Below, one piece after another: positions 20,238-29,347 of a stretch of DNA of 52,684 bases. Position 1 is the stretch's first letter. Every line of letters starts with the position of its first letter. The notes beneath the pieces are model-generated. The model was given only the letters and a program-made list of their open reading frames with translations. It did not search any database and was not told the DNA's origin. Location: assembly GCA_022510505.1 (NCBI GenBank), contig JAFLTL010000015.1:1-52684 (forward strand). The letters run 5' to 3'. Both the position numbers and the translations under genes were made by a program. Source of the stretch: Muribaculaceae bacterium. Its GTDB lineage: Bacteria; Bacteroidota; Bacteroidia; Bacteroidales; Muribaculaceae.

Positions 20238-22871
20238 ATGAAAGTATATAAGTCGGTTCTTCTTTTCTCATCAGCATTTGTTTCATCCGTGATATTCCAG
20301 GTAAAGGGTATCACGGGTGAAACTCCCGTTTTACAGGATACCATTGGAACTCAAGTTCCTCAAATGGAAATAGACCTGCCTCTTCCCGTCGACAATGAGG
20401 TGGCCGATACGGTTGAGAACGCTGTTGAAACTGAATCCAAAGAAGATATAATCGAAAAGGCATCGGAAAGCTACAAGAAAGTGCGCCGACTGTTGTTTGA
20501 AGATGGGCCGCGTGGAGAACTCTACGATGCAGCCTACGAATGTTATATCGACAATCTTGAAGGACTGAAAGTTGCTGAACCTGGTGGAGTTGAATGGCGC
20601 CCCTGCAAATCGCGACTTATCGATGTTTCCAAAATAATTGAAGAAGGGGCATTCTACTATTCCTCATTGGGGAACAATGAGTTGTTGACTAAGTTTGCAC
20701 AAGCTTATGTGGACACTCAAATTCTTTTTTCTGAAGACAATCTAAGCAAGAACACTTCTTACCCGCTGATAGTTTATATAGCCGCTTCAGGTGCCTATAA
20801 CTCAGGAAACTACAACGAAGCTATCAAATATTTCAAAGAGTACCTTTCTACCGGCGATGAATCACGCCGCGAACAAATTTATATTTTCCTTGGCCAAGCT
20901 GCATTGAACAGTAAAAACTACAGCATCGGAGTTAGCGCCCTTGTCAATGGAATCGACCTATATCCCACCAACTATCAGATGGCTCTTCTTGGGATCCAGA
21001 ACAGCATCGATGGCAAACAGCTGACCTATCTTCAAAAATTCCTAGACAAAGCATTGCTGATAAAACCTAACGAAGTACAGTTGCTCAATCTTCAGGCTGC
21101 ATTGTATCAACGTGACCAACAATATGACAAGGCACTCATGATATACTCGAAACTTTTCGAATTGAATCCGAAATCACTTGACATCGCAAAAGATCTTGCC
21201 ACCTGTTACTTCAACCTGGGTGTACTGAACTACAACAAAGCCATTCAGGAAGAGGACGAAAAGAATGCACGCCGATATAAGCGACAAGCCAACACCTACT
21301 TTGACTCGGCCATCATGAAACTTGAAGAAGTGATTGCCAACGACCCCCTGTCGGTCAAATATCTGAAGGCTCTCGCAGTTTGTTATGGCTGCATCGATGA
21401 CATCCCCCAATTTGAAAGAATCAACGAAAAGATAGTCGCTTTGGGTGACGCTCCGGTTAAAACCGGCGGTATGCCCTCTTTGATTGCTGTAAATGCCGAT
21501 CCGCTTGGCAACGCTACCAATGAGAGTGCGGTGCTGGAAATTCCACTATATTCCAACTTCGGAACCGAGTATGTTTCGCCCCGTTTGAAAGAATGGGCCC
21601 AAAAAGGAGAATACGAGACCGAGGCGGAATATAATAAAAGAGTTACGGCCGAAACTATTCAACAGGAATTCAAACGCCTCAACCAGGAAGCACAGAAAGC
21701 CTATTTGGAGAAATACTCAGGACAGCTTCTTGTTCAGGATCTGAAACTTGACAAACCTTATGATACACAGAACGAAGTTTATCAGATTGAGTCATCTTAT
21801 GGACCCATAATTGTACCGGTTCCTTTGAAGAATCATGAAGCTGAAAGCTTTAAAAGCAACTTCGCTAATGTGAAGATTAAGAATCCTCGATTTTACATCA
21901 AAGACAATAAAGTTCAGGTTAAGTCAATCACTTTTGTAGCACCGGGCGGAAAAAGCTACGATTCGGCGTCCGACCTGGCCTACACCGCTCCGGTTGACGT
22001 TTACATTGACCCGGAATTGTTTAAGATACCTACAGACAAGGGAGGTCAGGGTATCCAGAATCCTCAGGTAGCTGTTATTACTGTCGAATCGGATGTCGAC
22101 AAAAATATTCCGAAGTCCAACCGACCCAACGACAACACAATCGCGCTTATCATTGCCAACGAGAACTATCAGAATGTCTCGAAGGTGCAGTCGGCGTTGC
22201 GCGACGGACAAATTTTCCGTGAATATTGCATCGAGACCCTGGGAATACCCGACCATAACATTCTCTATTACCCCGACGCTTCACTTGCCAATCTGATTAC
22301 AGCCGGCGACTATCTCGACGACCTTGTTAAAGCTAAGAACGGAAATGTCGACGTTATTGTCTATTACTCCGGTCATGGAATGCCCGACGAGGCAACTCGC
22401 GAAGCTTTCATCGTTCCGATCGACGGAACCGACCGCGGTCCGTCGGCATGGTATTCGCTGAACAAATTCTATCAGAATCTCGCCGACTTGAATGCAAATT
22501 CTGTCATGGTGTTCGTCGATGCATGTTTCAGCGGTTCACAGCGCGACGGAAACGTTCTGATGGAAGCCCGCGGAATCGCCGTTCGTCCGGCTAAGGCAAC
22601 TCCGGTTGGCAACATGTTCATCCTGACTGCCACGGCCGACAACGAGACAGCAATGCCCTACAAAGAGAAGAATCATGGAATGTTCACCTACTTCCTGCTC
22701 AAGAAACTTCAGGAAAGCAAGGGCAATGTAACGCTCAAGGAACTGAGCGACTACGTCATCGACAATGTCAAGAGAGAGTCTCTGCGTGTCAATCATAAGC
22801 TGCAAACTCCAACCGTGTCCAGCAACGGACAACTTAGCGATGCTCTGACTCAAAAGAAACTTCGTCCGTGA
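20238..22871 (+). CDS. Exported TPR protein with intact C14 caspase-like peptidase domain
   Basis: The 877-residue protein begins with a signal peptide (about 1-24). TPR-like helical repeats follow from about 170 to 400, for example YNSGNYNEAIKYFKEYL and YQRDQQYDKALMIYSKLFEL. A linker region (about 430-600) contains a KGEYETEAEYNKRV helix and a beta part. The C-terminal caspase domain (about 630-870) begins with TIALIIANENY and has the catalytic dyad: H713 in YYSGHG and C763 in VDACFSG. A secreted bacterial caspase is expected to act in the periplasm or at the cell surface. Substrate and activation are unknown. The domain calls are firm; the location rests on the signal peptide. Confidence 0.88.
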   Translation: MKVYKSVLLFSSAFVSSVIFQVKGITGETPVLQDTIGTQVPQMEIDLPLPVDNEVADTVENAVETESKEDIIEKASESYKKVRRLLFEDGPRGELYDAAYECYIDNLEGLKVAEPGGVEWRPCKSRLIDVSKIIEEGAFYYSSLGNNELLTKFAQAYVDTQILFSEDNLSKNTSYPLIVYIAASGAYNSGNYNEAIKYFKEYLSTGDESRREQIYIFLGQAALNSKNYSIGVSALVNGIDLYPTNYQMALLGIQNSIDGKQLTYLQKFLDKALLIKPNEVQLLNLQAALYQRDQQYDKALMIYSKLFELNPKSLDIAKDLATCYFNLGVLNYNKAIQEEDEKNARRYKRQANTYFDSAIMKLEEVIANDPLSVKYLKALAVCYGCIDDIPQFERINEKIVALGDAPVKTGGMPSLIAVNADPLGNATNESAVLEIPLYSNFGTEYVSPRLKEWAQKGEYETEAEYNKRVTAETIQQEFKRLNQEAQKAYLEKYSGQLLVQDLKLDKPYDTQNEVYQIESSYGPIIVPVPLKNHEAESFKSNFANVKIKNPRFYIKDNKVQVKSITFVAPGGKSYDSASDLAYTAPVDVYIDPELFKIPTDKGGQGIQNPQVAVITVESDVDKNIPKSNRPNDNTIALIIANENYQNVSKVQSALRDGQIFREYCIETLGIPDHNILYYPDASLANLITAGDYLDDLVKAKNGNVDVIVYYSGHGMPDEATREAFIVPIDGTDRGPSAWYSLNKFYQNLADLNANSVMVFVDACFSGSQRDGNVLMEARGIAVRPAKATPVGNMFILTATADNETAMPYKEKNHGMFTYFLLKKLQESKGNVTLKELSDYVIDNVKRESLRVNHKLQTPTVSSNGQLSDALTQKKLRP

Positions 22872-22878
22872 TAAAAAA

Positions 22879-23763
22879 ATGCTAAAGAAGAACGTCGTTT
22901 CATTATTGTTTGTCTTGATTTCATCGACTTTATTTCTAACGAAAGCCGATGATATCAAAACCGTTACTGGCGAATACACATTCTACGGAGACCGAAACCA
23001 TTCTCCCGAAGAATGTCGCCAGCTTGCACTTCAGTATGCCCGCATAAACGCCCTTGCCAAAGCCTTTGGAACCGAGGTAACACAAGGGACTGTCAGCGTC
23101 CAGGGCAGCAATCGCGACGGAGAATTCGACGACTTCATGATTTTCAGTGAAACCGAAGTCAAAGGAGAATGGATTGCCGATGTTGGAGAGCCCGTTTATG
23201 AAACACCGGGTCTCGATACCGATGGCAATTATATAGTTAAGTGCATCGTCAAAGGTAAAGCAAAAGCAATCTCGAACGAAACTGCCGTTTTCAATGCGAC
23301 AGTGTTGAAGAATGGAACCGAGAAACGTTTTGCATCCACTTCTTTCAAACCCGACGATGAACTCTACCTTGCCTTCCAGTCACCTTCCGACGGATATATT
23401 GCTGTTTATGTTGTCGACAATAACCGCGATGTATACTGCCTTCTGCCCTATCGTGGCAATTCAGCCGGGCAAATGCCGGTAAAACACAACGAGGAATATG
23501 TCTTCTTCGACAGCAATCGCGTCTATAAGGATGCAGGAGAAGTCGACGAAATGATAATTACCGATTCGGGTTACAATGAAATCATGCAGGTCTATGTAAT
23601 CTTCTCGCCCAATCCCTTTGTTAAAAGTGTCGACCGATATGGAGGAGAGAACATGCCAAGAATGCTTTCCTACGACGACTTTGCAAAATGGCTTGTCAAC
23701 GCACGCAAAAAAGACCGCAAGATGGGCGTTAAAATAATGAATCTCAACATAAAAACAACCTGA
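22879..23763 (+). CDS. Exported DUF4384-domain protein
   Basis: The 294-residue protein has a signal peptide (about 1-23). The N-terminal part has an alpha/beta look with SPEECRQLALQYARINALAK, similar in style to LPP20-type envelope proteins. From about 150 there is a DUF4384-like domain (FKPDDELYLAFQSPSDGYI, then VYVVDNNRDVYCLLPYRGN). DUF4384 is often found fused to or beside caspase and TPR proteins. It starts 7 nt after the caspase gene, the tightest spacing in this part of the operon apart from the overlaps, which suggests direct cooperation. Confidence 0.75.
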   Translation: MLKKNVVSLLFVLISSTLFLTKADDIKTVTGEYTFYGDRNHSPEECRQLALQYARINALAKAFGTEVTQGTVSVQGSNRDGEFDDFMIFSETEVKGEWIADVGEPVYETPGLDTDGNYIVKCIVKGKAKAISNETAVFNATVLKNGTEKRFASTSFKPDDELYLAFQSPSDGYIAVYVVDNNRDVYCLLPYRGNSAGQMPVKHNEEYVFFDSNRVYKDAGEVDEMIITDSGYNEIMQVYVIFSPNPFVKSVDRYGGENMPRMLSYDDFAKWLVNARKKDRKMGVKIMNLNIKTT

Positions 23764-23781
23764 TAAATTAACCACAACATT

Positions 23782-24414
23782 ATGAAAAAGTTTTTGATGC
23801 TTCTTATCGCAGCCTGTCTGATGGCTCCGGTTTATGCCGACTCAGCTAAAGATTTGAAAAAGGCCAAGGAAAAAGAAAAGAAAGAAAAAATGAAGGAGTA
23901 CAAGAAAGAGGGATGGAAACTCTTCGGTAGCTCCCGCACTCTCGACGTTAAACTTCTCGAACATTATCAGAAACTTGAGGAACTTGGAGCCGACGGTCAC
24001 GAAATTGTCGGTATCGCCACCAACGTTAAATCAAAAAGCACTGCCCACCAGCGTGCCATTACCGATGCCGCGACTTCCTATGCCCAGGCTGCCGGAAGAA
24101 CTCTTAAAGGAAGAATCCTCCAGGATATAGCCGACAATGAAAGTCTTGACGATGAAGCTGCATTCAATCATTTCTATGCTGCTTTCGAAAGTCAGGTCGA
24201 AAAGGAAATCCAGGGAGAAATGGAAGAAAGCTATTCGGTTATCCACGACAATGGCAACGGCACATATGACCTGCAAACGTTCTTCATCGTCAGCGAAGGT
24301 CAGGCTTCACGCGCTCGCATGCGTGCACTTGAAAACGCCATGAAAGAAAGCGAAGTTGCTCAACAGCACGCCCAAAAGATCTCCGACTTCGTAAAAGCTG
24401 GTTTCGATTATTAA
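23782..24414 (+). CDS. Small exported alpha-helical protein, unknown function
   Basis: A signal peptide (1-19, VYA/DSA) is followed by a very lysine-rich helical stretch (about 23-45), and then a domain with ATNVKSKSTAHQRAITDAAT and ALENAMKESEVAQQHA. The alanine-rich helix and the strand TYDLQTFFIVS recall the N-terminal part of the preceding DUF4384 protein and LPP20-type proteins, but the match is weak. It has 210 residues. I do not recognise the family with certainty. It belongs to the operon by its 18-nt spacing. Confidence 0.65.
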   Translation: MKKFLMLLIAACLMAPVYADSAKDLKKAKEKEKKEKMKEYKKEGWKLFGSSRTLDVKLLEHYQKLEELGADGHEIVGIATNVKSKSTAHQRAITDAATSYAQAAGRTLKGRILQDIADNESLDDEAAFNHFYAAFESQVEKEIQGEMEESYSVIHDNGNGTYDLQTFFIVSEGQASRARMRALENAMKESEVAQQHAQKISDFVKAGFDY

Positions 24415-24444
24415 TCGATACGTTAACAAAAAGGGAGACTGTTA

Positions 24445-25890
24445 ATGCTAACGAAAAGAAAAATACTTTTATCCTGTGCTGTCATGGTTATGATTTCCAT
24501 GACTGCACAGGATAATTTTTCAAAATCGTTTGCCGACTTCAAAAAGGGATTGTTTGACAATTACAATGGCTTTCGCTCACAAGTTCTTGAAAACTACGAT
24601 GGATTCCTTGAAGGTGTTTGGGTGGAATATCAAGGAATGCAACCCGAAAAATCGAGTTCTAAACCAAAGCCCCGTCGTGTCCCTGTTTCGCCCGATGGGA
24701 ATGCAACAGAAGTAATTCAGGACTCGGTACAGAAGGCTCGCGATTTCATCGCAGAAAATAGCTCGATGGTTCCTTTGCAAGACTTTCAAGAGGCCGATTC
24801 AACTGTTATTATTGATTTTTTTGGAATCCCTTTAGAAATTGAAAGACCCGGAGTAGCGATAGCCAGAAAACTATCCGGCACAACCGATTATGCACTTCAG
24901 TGGAGAGAGCTTGAAAAAACCGATGCCGATAAAGCCATAAATGACAGACTACGTTCGAAAGCCGATGAAATGGGGCTTAACGACTACCTTTGTTTCCAAC
25001 TTGTCAAAAAATATGTCGACCAATCTTTCAAAGACATTGATATAACTTCTCGTATTTCGATGACCCATTATCTTCTTGCGAACATGGGCTTTGACGTAAG
25101 AATCGGGCTATCGGCAAGAAATAATCCTGTACTTTTGGTTCCGTTCAAACAAACTGTTTACGGACGGCCTTTTATGATGATTGACAATTACAGGTATTAT
25201 ATCTTCGCTGATAATGAAGTGGACCTGACCAACCCCGATAACCTGAGAATTTCCACATGCCAGCTCCCACGCACACAGAGCATGGACAATTTCCTCGAAC
25301 TGAAACTTGACGGACTTAATCTTGCCTACAAACCTTATAAATTTGACATTAACCATGGCAATCTCAGTATCCATGGGGAAATAAACGGAAATATTTTCCC
25401 TATTCTTTATAATTATCCTCAGATGCCAACTGCCGATTATGCTCTTTCAGTTGTCAGTCAAGAAACAAGAGATTCCGTAGTCTCACAATTTAAAAATCAG
25501 TTGTTAAATATCGACGGTATTGAAGCTATCAATAGCCTTCTATATTTCACACAACAATTCGATTATGCTATTGATGAGGATTATCATGGATTTGAAAAGC
25601 CCTATTTTTTTGAAGAAATGCTTTATTATCCCAAAAACGACTGCGAGGACCGCGCTATTTTCTATTCCTATCTTCTATGGAATGTCCTGGGTATAGAAAA
25701 TCAACTCCTCTATTATCCCGGACATGAAAGTGTCGGAGTAAAACTCAAAGACCAAATGAAGGGCGATTCCTACTTTTCTGGCGGGAAACGTTTTTTTATA
25801 TCCGACCCTACATATATCGGAGCTCCAACCGGCGAAGGAATTCCAGAATATCTCCATGAAACTCCTAAAGTTGATTTTCACTACAAATGA
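24445..25890 (+). CDS. Exported transglutaminase-like cysteine protein
   Basis: The 481-residue protein begins with a signal peptide (about 1-21) and a hydrophilic, proline- and serine-rich linker (about 70-90). The C-terminal third has the arrangement of a transglutaminase-type cysteine peptidase: C400 in NDCEDRA, H427 in PGHESVGV and D454 in ISDPTY, with the usual spacing of about 27 residues each. Such enzymes cleave or rearrange amide bonds in proteins or cell-wall peptides. The middle part (about 215-330) is beta-rich with no name. Its stop overlaps the next receptor gene by 4 nt, linking it to a TonB-dependent transporter. Confidence 0.75.
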   Translation: MLTKRKILLSCAVMVMISMTAQDNFSKSFADFKKGLFDNYNGFRSQVLENYDGFLEGVWVEYQGMQPEKSSSKPKPRRVPVSPDGNATEVIQDSVQKARDFIAENSSMVPLQDFQEADSTVIIDFFGIPLEIERPGVAIARKLSGTTDYALQWRELEKTDADKAINDRLRSKADEMGLNDYLCFQLVKKYVDQSFKDIDITSRISMTHYLLANMGFDVRIGLSARNNPVLLVPFKQTVYGRPFMMIDNYRYYIFADNEVDLTNPDNLRISTCQLPRTQSMDNFLELKLDGLNLAYKPYKFDINHGNLSIHGEINGNIFPILYNYPQMPTADYALSVVSQETRDSVVSQFKNQLLNIDGIEAINSLLYFTQQFDYAIDEDYHGFEKPYFFEEMLYYPKNDCEDRAIFYSYLLWNVLGIENQLLYYPGHESVGVKLKDQMKGDSYFSGGKRFFISDPTYIGAPTGEGIPEYLHETPKVDFHYK

Positions 25891-28130
25891 GACTTAGATG
25901 CCCTTTTTTGCTTTTACTCTCGTCGTTGGTGCCCCTTCGATCCCTCTCGGGTGGCGTTGATGAACCGCGTGACACTCTATTGACACTCGATGAACTTGCT
26001 GTTTCGGCTGTGAAGATAGGATCACAAGTGGCCGGTCAACCGCTTGCAGCTACCATAATGGGTCGTGATATAATAGAGGATCTGGATATCACCAGCATAA
26101 AGAGTGTCAGTGAAATGGCACCTAATTTCTATATGCCCGACTATGGGTCCCGAATCACCTCTTCATTATACGTCAGAGGATTCGGATCAAGAATCGACCA
26201 ACCCGTTATTGGATTCAACATCGACAATATCCCAATTCTGAATCGTAACAATTTCGATTTCGACATTCAAGATCTCGAACGGGTCGAGATAATCCGGGGG
26301 GCACAGTCGGCAATGTATGGTCGAAACTCCATGACCGGAGTGATGAACTTCTTCACACTTTCTCCAATGAGGTTCCAGGGTTGGACAGCCTTGGCATCGT
26401 TTGGCTCAAGCAATCAGTGGAAAACCTCGGTCGGTTGGTACGGTCTGTTGCATCATAAATTCGCGCTTTCGGCGGTGGCGTCAATCGGTGGAGTTTCAGG
26501 TTACTGGATCAACCAATACAACGGTGCAAAAGTCGACAAGGAAAAACAAGGCATGTTCCGATTGAGAGGAACATACCATTCATCGTGGGGGTGGACCATC
26601 GACAATTCGTTTATCACAACCTTGAACCGCCAGGGTGGTTATCCCTATGAATCCCTCTCAACCGGAGAAATCAGCTACAACGACACCTGTTTTTATAAAC
26701 GAGTAGGTATCCTTGACGGATTGACAGTCAAAGGAACTGTGCTGAATGGATTGGGGTTGACATCGGTCACCAGTTACCAGTATCTCGACGACAACATGAC
26801 TCTCGACCAGGACTTCTTGCCACAAGATTACTTTACCTTGTCACAAAGGACAAGGGAATCGGGATTCACTCAGGATTTGATTTTGAAAAAACCGGAATTG
26901 TCAGTCGGGTATTCATGGCTCGACGGACTGTTTGCATGGGGAAAATGGGGACGAATGGACGCCCCGGTGGTATTCAAAGATACTGGAATTAGGGAACTAA
27001 TCGAACATTATAGAAACGAGGCGAATCCCGATTATCCTATTCATTGGAACGATCGTGAATTTTTGATTGACACCCGTTTTTATCCTTCTTCATGGGGACT
27101 CTCGGCTTATCATGAGAGTAAATACAAGACAAAAAATTGGACATTCTCAGCATCGCTTCGTTTTGATTATGAAAGAGCGATTCTTGATTATATGTCAACA
27201 GTTCACACATCCTACACAATCTATAATGCAGCTACCGGTGAAGTTTTCAAGAAAGGTAATATTGACATTGACGAGCAGGGGAAACTGACTCATGATTATA
27301 TACGACTTCTACCGAAAATCACCGCACTTTATCATTGGGACTCGTCATCGTCAGGAAATGTTTATTTGAATATTTCGGAAGGTTATAAACCAGGCGGGTT
27401 TAACACCCAGATGTTTAGCGATGTGATGCAACAGAAACTTCGACAGCAACTGGGATTGTCAATGCTCTACGATATCGAGGAAATAGTTTCCTATGAACCT
27501 GAAAAAACATGGAACTTTGAGGTTGGGTTCCATGTTCCCTTGAAAGAAAATCACCTTAGACTTTCCGGAGCACTCTTCTATATCGACTGTCACGACCAGC
27601 AACTAACGATGTTCCCTGCAGGGACCACTACGGGAAGAATTATGGGAAATGCGGGTCATTCTAGGAGTCTGGGTGCTGAATTCACTGCTGATTGGGACAT
27701 AACTCCCAAATGGAACGTTGGGATCTCAGCCGGTCTTGCCGATGCTCGATTCATCAGATTCAATGACGGAATCGATGATTTTTCAGGCAAGCATGTCCCG
27801 TATGCACCATTAACCACAACATTTGCACAATGTACTTTTGAAACTCCAATTAAAGCACTAAATTTGTGGTTCGAAAAATGTGGCTTCACTCTTTCGGCCA
27901 AGGGGACCGGACCTGTTTGGTGGGACGAAAGCAATATATTGAAACAGAACTATTACGAACTTCTCAATCTTAATATCAGGCTTAGTAAAGGTCCCATTAC
28001 ACTTGAAGGATGGATGGAAAATATAACCGGTACCAAATATTCGACATTCTATTTCAAGTCTATAGGTAACGAATTCGTCCAAAGAGGTTATCCTTTCCGA
28101 GGTGGAGTCAGGGTTAAACTATCGATTTGA
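25887..28130 (+). CDS. TonB-dependent outer-membrane receptor
   Basis: The 747-residue protein has a signal peptide, a TonB-box-like segment (LDELAVSAVK), and a plug domain with the SLYVRGFGSR and VEIIRGAQSAMYGRNSMTGVM motifs. A 22-stranded-type barrel region ends with the aromatic/basic pattern FRGGVRVKLSI. It lacks the N-terminal carboxypeptidase-like domain of SusC proteins and has no SusD partner, so it resembles siderophore, metal or small-molecule receptors more than glycan importers. The substrate is unknown. It is coupled by an ATGA overlap to the transglutaminase-like gene. Confidence 0.9.
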   Translation: MRLRCPFLLLLSSLVPLRSLSGGVDEPRDTLLTLDELAVSAVKIGSQVAGQPLAATIMGRDIIEDLDITSIKSVSEMAPNFYMPDYGSRITSSLYVRGFGSRIDQPVIGFNIDNIPILNRNNFDFDIQDLERVEIIRGAQSAMYGRNSMTGVMNFFTLSPMRFQGWTALASFGSSNQWKTSVGWYGLLHHKFALSAVASIGGVSGYWINQYNGAKVDKEKQGMFRLRGTYHSSWGWTIDNSFITTLNRQGGYPYESLSTGEISYNDTCFYKRVGILDGLTVKGTVLNGLGLTSVTSYQYLDDNMTLDQDFLPQDYFTLSQRTRESGFTQDLILKKPELSVGYSWLDGLFAWGKWGRMDAPVVFKDTGIRELIEHYRNEANPDYPIHWNDREFLIDTRFYPSSWGLSAYHESKYKTKNWTFSASLRFDYERAILDYMSTVHTSYTIYNAATGEVFKKGNIDIDEQGKLTHDYIRLLPKITALYHWDSSSSGNVYLNISEGYKPGGFNTQMFSDVMQQKLRQQLGLSMLYDIEEIVSYEPEKTWNFEVGFHVPLKENHLRLSGALFYIDCHDQQLTMFPAGTTTGRIMGNAGHSRSLGAEFTADWDITPKWNVGISAGLADARFIRFNDGIDDFSGKHVPYAPLTTTFAQCTFETPIKALNLWFEKCGFTLSAKGTGPVWWDESNILKQNYYELLNLNIRLSKGPITLEGWMENITGTKYSTFYFKSIGNEFVQRGYPFRGGVRVKLSI

Positions 28131-28154
28131 AAACCAATTAAAAAATATAATTTT

Positions 28155-29051
28155 ATGAAAAACACTTTAAAACTGGCAGTAGCAGCATTCCTTTCTTCCG
28201 TAATGCTGTGGTCATGTAGCACAAATTCGGATCAAGGAGAAATAAAATATCAGATGGACTATACAAGTTCCCAGCTGATTATGGGAACTCGTACATCCAC
28301 CGGAGACTATCAGTTCGCCCCGATTCCTCCTTCGGTTACTATGTTGGAGATATTAGATCTCAGCACTATGCAGGGATCGATGGATTTTTCTTTCAACGGA
28401 TTGGTTACATTAATGGGTAATCTGACATTTTCTACAGGCCCCATCGTCTATACTCGCAATCCTGAGTTGGGATCTTTTTCGGCCAATGTTCCTTCAATGA
28501 CCGCTGGCGGAGTTCCAATTTACGATTTCCGCTATTATTCCTACCACATATGGTGGTATGTTTCCTTCACAATCAATGATCAAGATTTTATAATTTGCCC
28601 TCTTGCACTTATTAAGAACCAGGCAGCTGGTGGAACACCGGCTTCTATACTACCTCTTGATGGTATAACCCTTATAACCGGAGTAGCATCTGACCCAGAT
28701 GGCTTTACCAATAAGACAATTGGTTACGGTCTTGAACTTTCCCCTTCGACCGGTTCCGCTAATATCCACATGTATAATGTGCAATTTTCGAGCAATATGC
28801 CGGCGCAGGAAGAACTGATTATCCCGGGTGTCAAATTCAAATTGAGTCAGAGCGGTTTGGTATTCACCTCTGACGAGCCAATTATCCCGACCGCAGCAGG
28901 AGTTCCCTATAATCAGTTTGAAATCAACAACTTCATGTGTACTCTTCCCTACACTGGAATGAACGGCAACTTGTCATTCAATTGTTCTGCAGCTAATTGG
29001 TTAGTTCGTGTTTCAGAACTCGGAATTATAGACTTAACAGCAAGCAACTGA
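28155..29051 (+). CDS. Lipoprotein of unknown function, last gene of the envelope operon
   Basis: A lipoprotein signal ends MLWSC (C21). The 298-residue product is rich in S, T, G and P with beta-strand-like patterns throughout and no catalytic motif I can see. Two similar stretches, PSVTMLEILDLS and PLDGITLITG, suggest a beta-sandwich or barrel. It begins 24 nt after the receptor gene and is followed by a strong terminator, so it may be an accessory of the receptor. The family is not recognised. Confidence 0.75.
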   Translation: MKNTLKLAVAAFLSSVMLWSCSTNSDQGEIKYQMDYTSSQLIMGTRTSTGDYQFAPIPPSVTMLEILDLSTMQGSMDFSFNGLVTLMGNLTFSTGPIVYTRNPELGSFSANVPSMTAGGVPIYDFRYYSYHIWWYVSFTINDQDFIICPLALIKNQAAGGTPASILPLDGITLITGVASDPDGFTNKTIGYGLELSPSTGSANIHMYNVQFSSNMPAQEELIIPGVKFKLSQSGLVFTSDEPIIPTAAGVPYNQFEINNFMCTLPYTGMNGNLSFNCSAANWLVRVSELGIIDLTASN

Positions 29052-29071
29052 TAATATATTCTCTTAACAAG

Positions 29072-29109
29072 GAAGGAGGACCTAAGCTAAATGGTCCTCC
29101 TTCTTTTTT
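29072..29109 (+). terminator. Strong rho-independent terminator ending the nadE-envelope operon
   Basis: An 11-bp perfect stem (29072-29082 with 29093-29103, GAAGGAGGACC and its complement) around a 10-nt loop is followed by a run of six T residues. The next 186 nt up to the prfB promoter hold no gene that I can support. Confidence 0.9.
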
Positions 29110-29295
29110 GATACCCGTAGATTTTCCCATGTTCCATCTGTGATAGTGCATGCATCGGTCTGTTGTCCGTGCTGGCTGATTGAAATGGAATGCTGGGCTA
29201 TAACGAACAATGGTGACTTTGAAATCCCAAATTTTTGATTTTTCACTTTTTATTCTGTCAAAGTATATGCCCCTTTTCATGCCTATCGGGAAAGG

Positions 29296-29327
29296 TTTGT
29301 GATTTGCAAGTTGTTTCAGTAACTTTG
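29296..29327 (+). promoter_or_regulatory. Promoter of prfB-argB-asd
   Basis: TTTG (29296-29299), 20-nt spacer, TAACTTTG (29320-29327), a full consensus match. Transcription would begin near 29334, about 14 nt before the prfB ATG. Confidence 0.85.
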
Positions 29328-29347
29328 CACTGTTATTGAGACCTATC

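Noticed and set aside
12699-29109. Caspase operon as a known antiphage defence system
   Set aside because: The caspase and its partners carry signal peptides, and there is no CRISPR, gasdermin, nucleotide cyclase or STING-like gene; it does not fit a named system.
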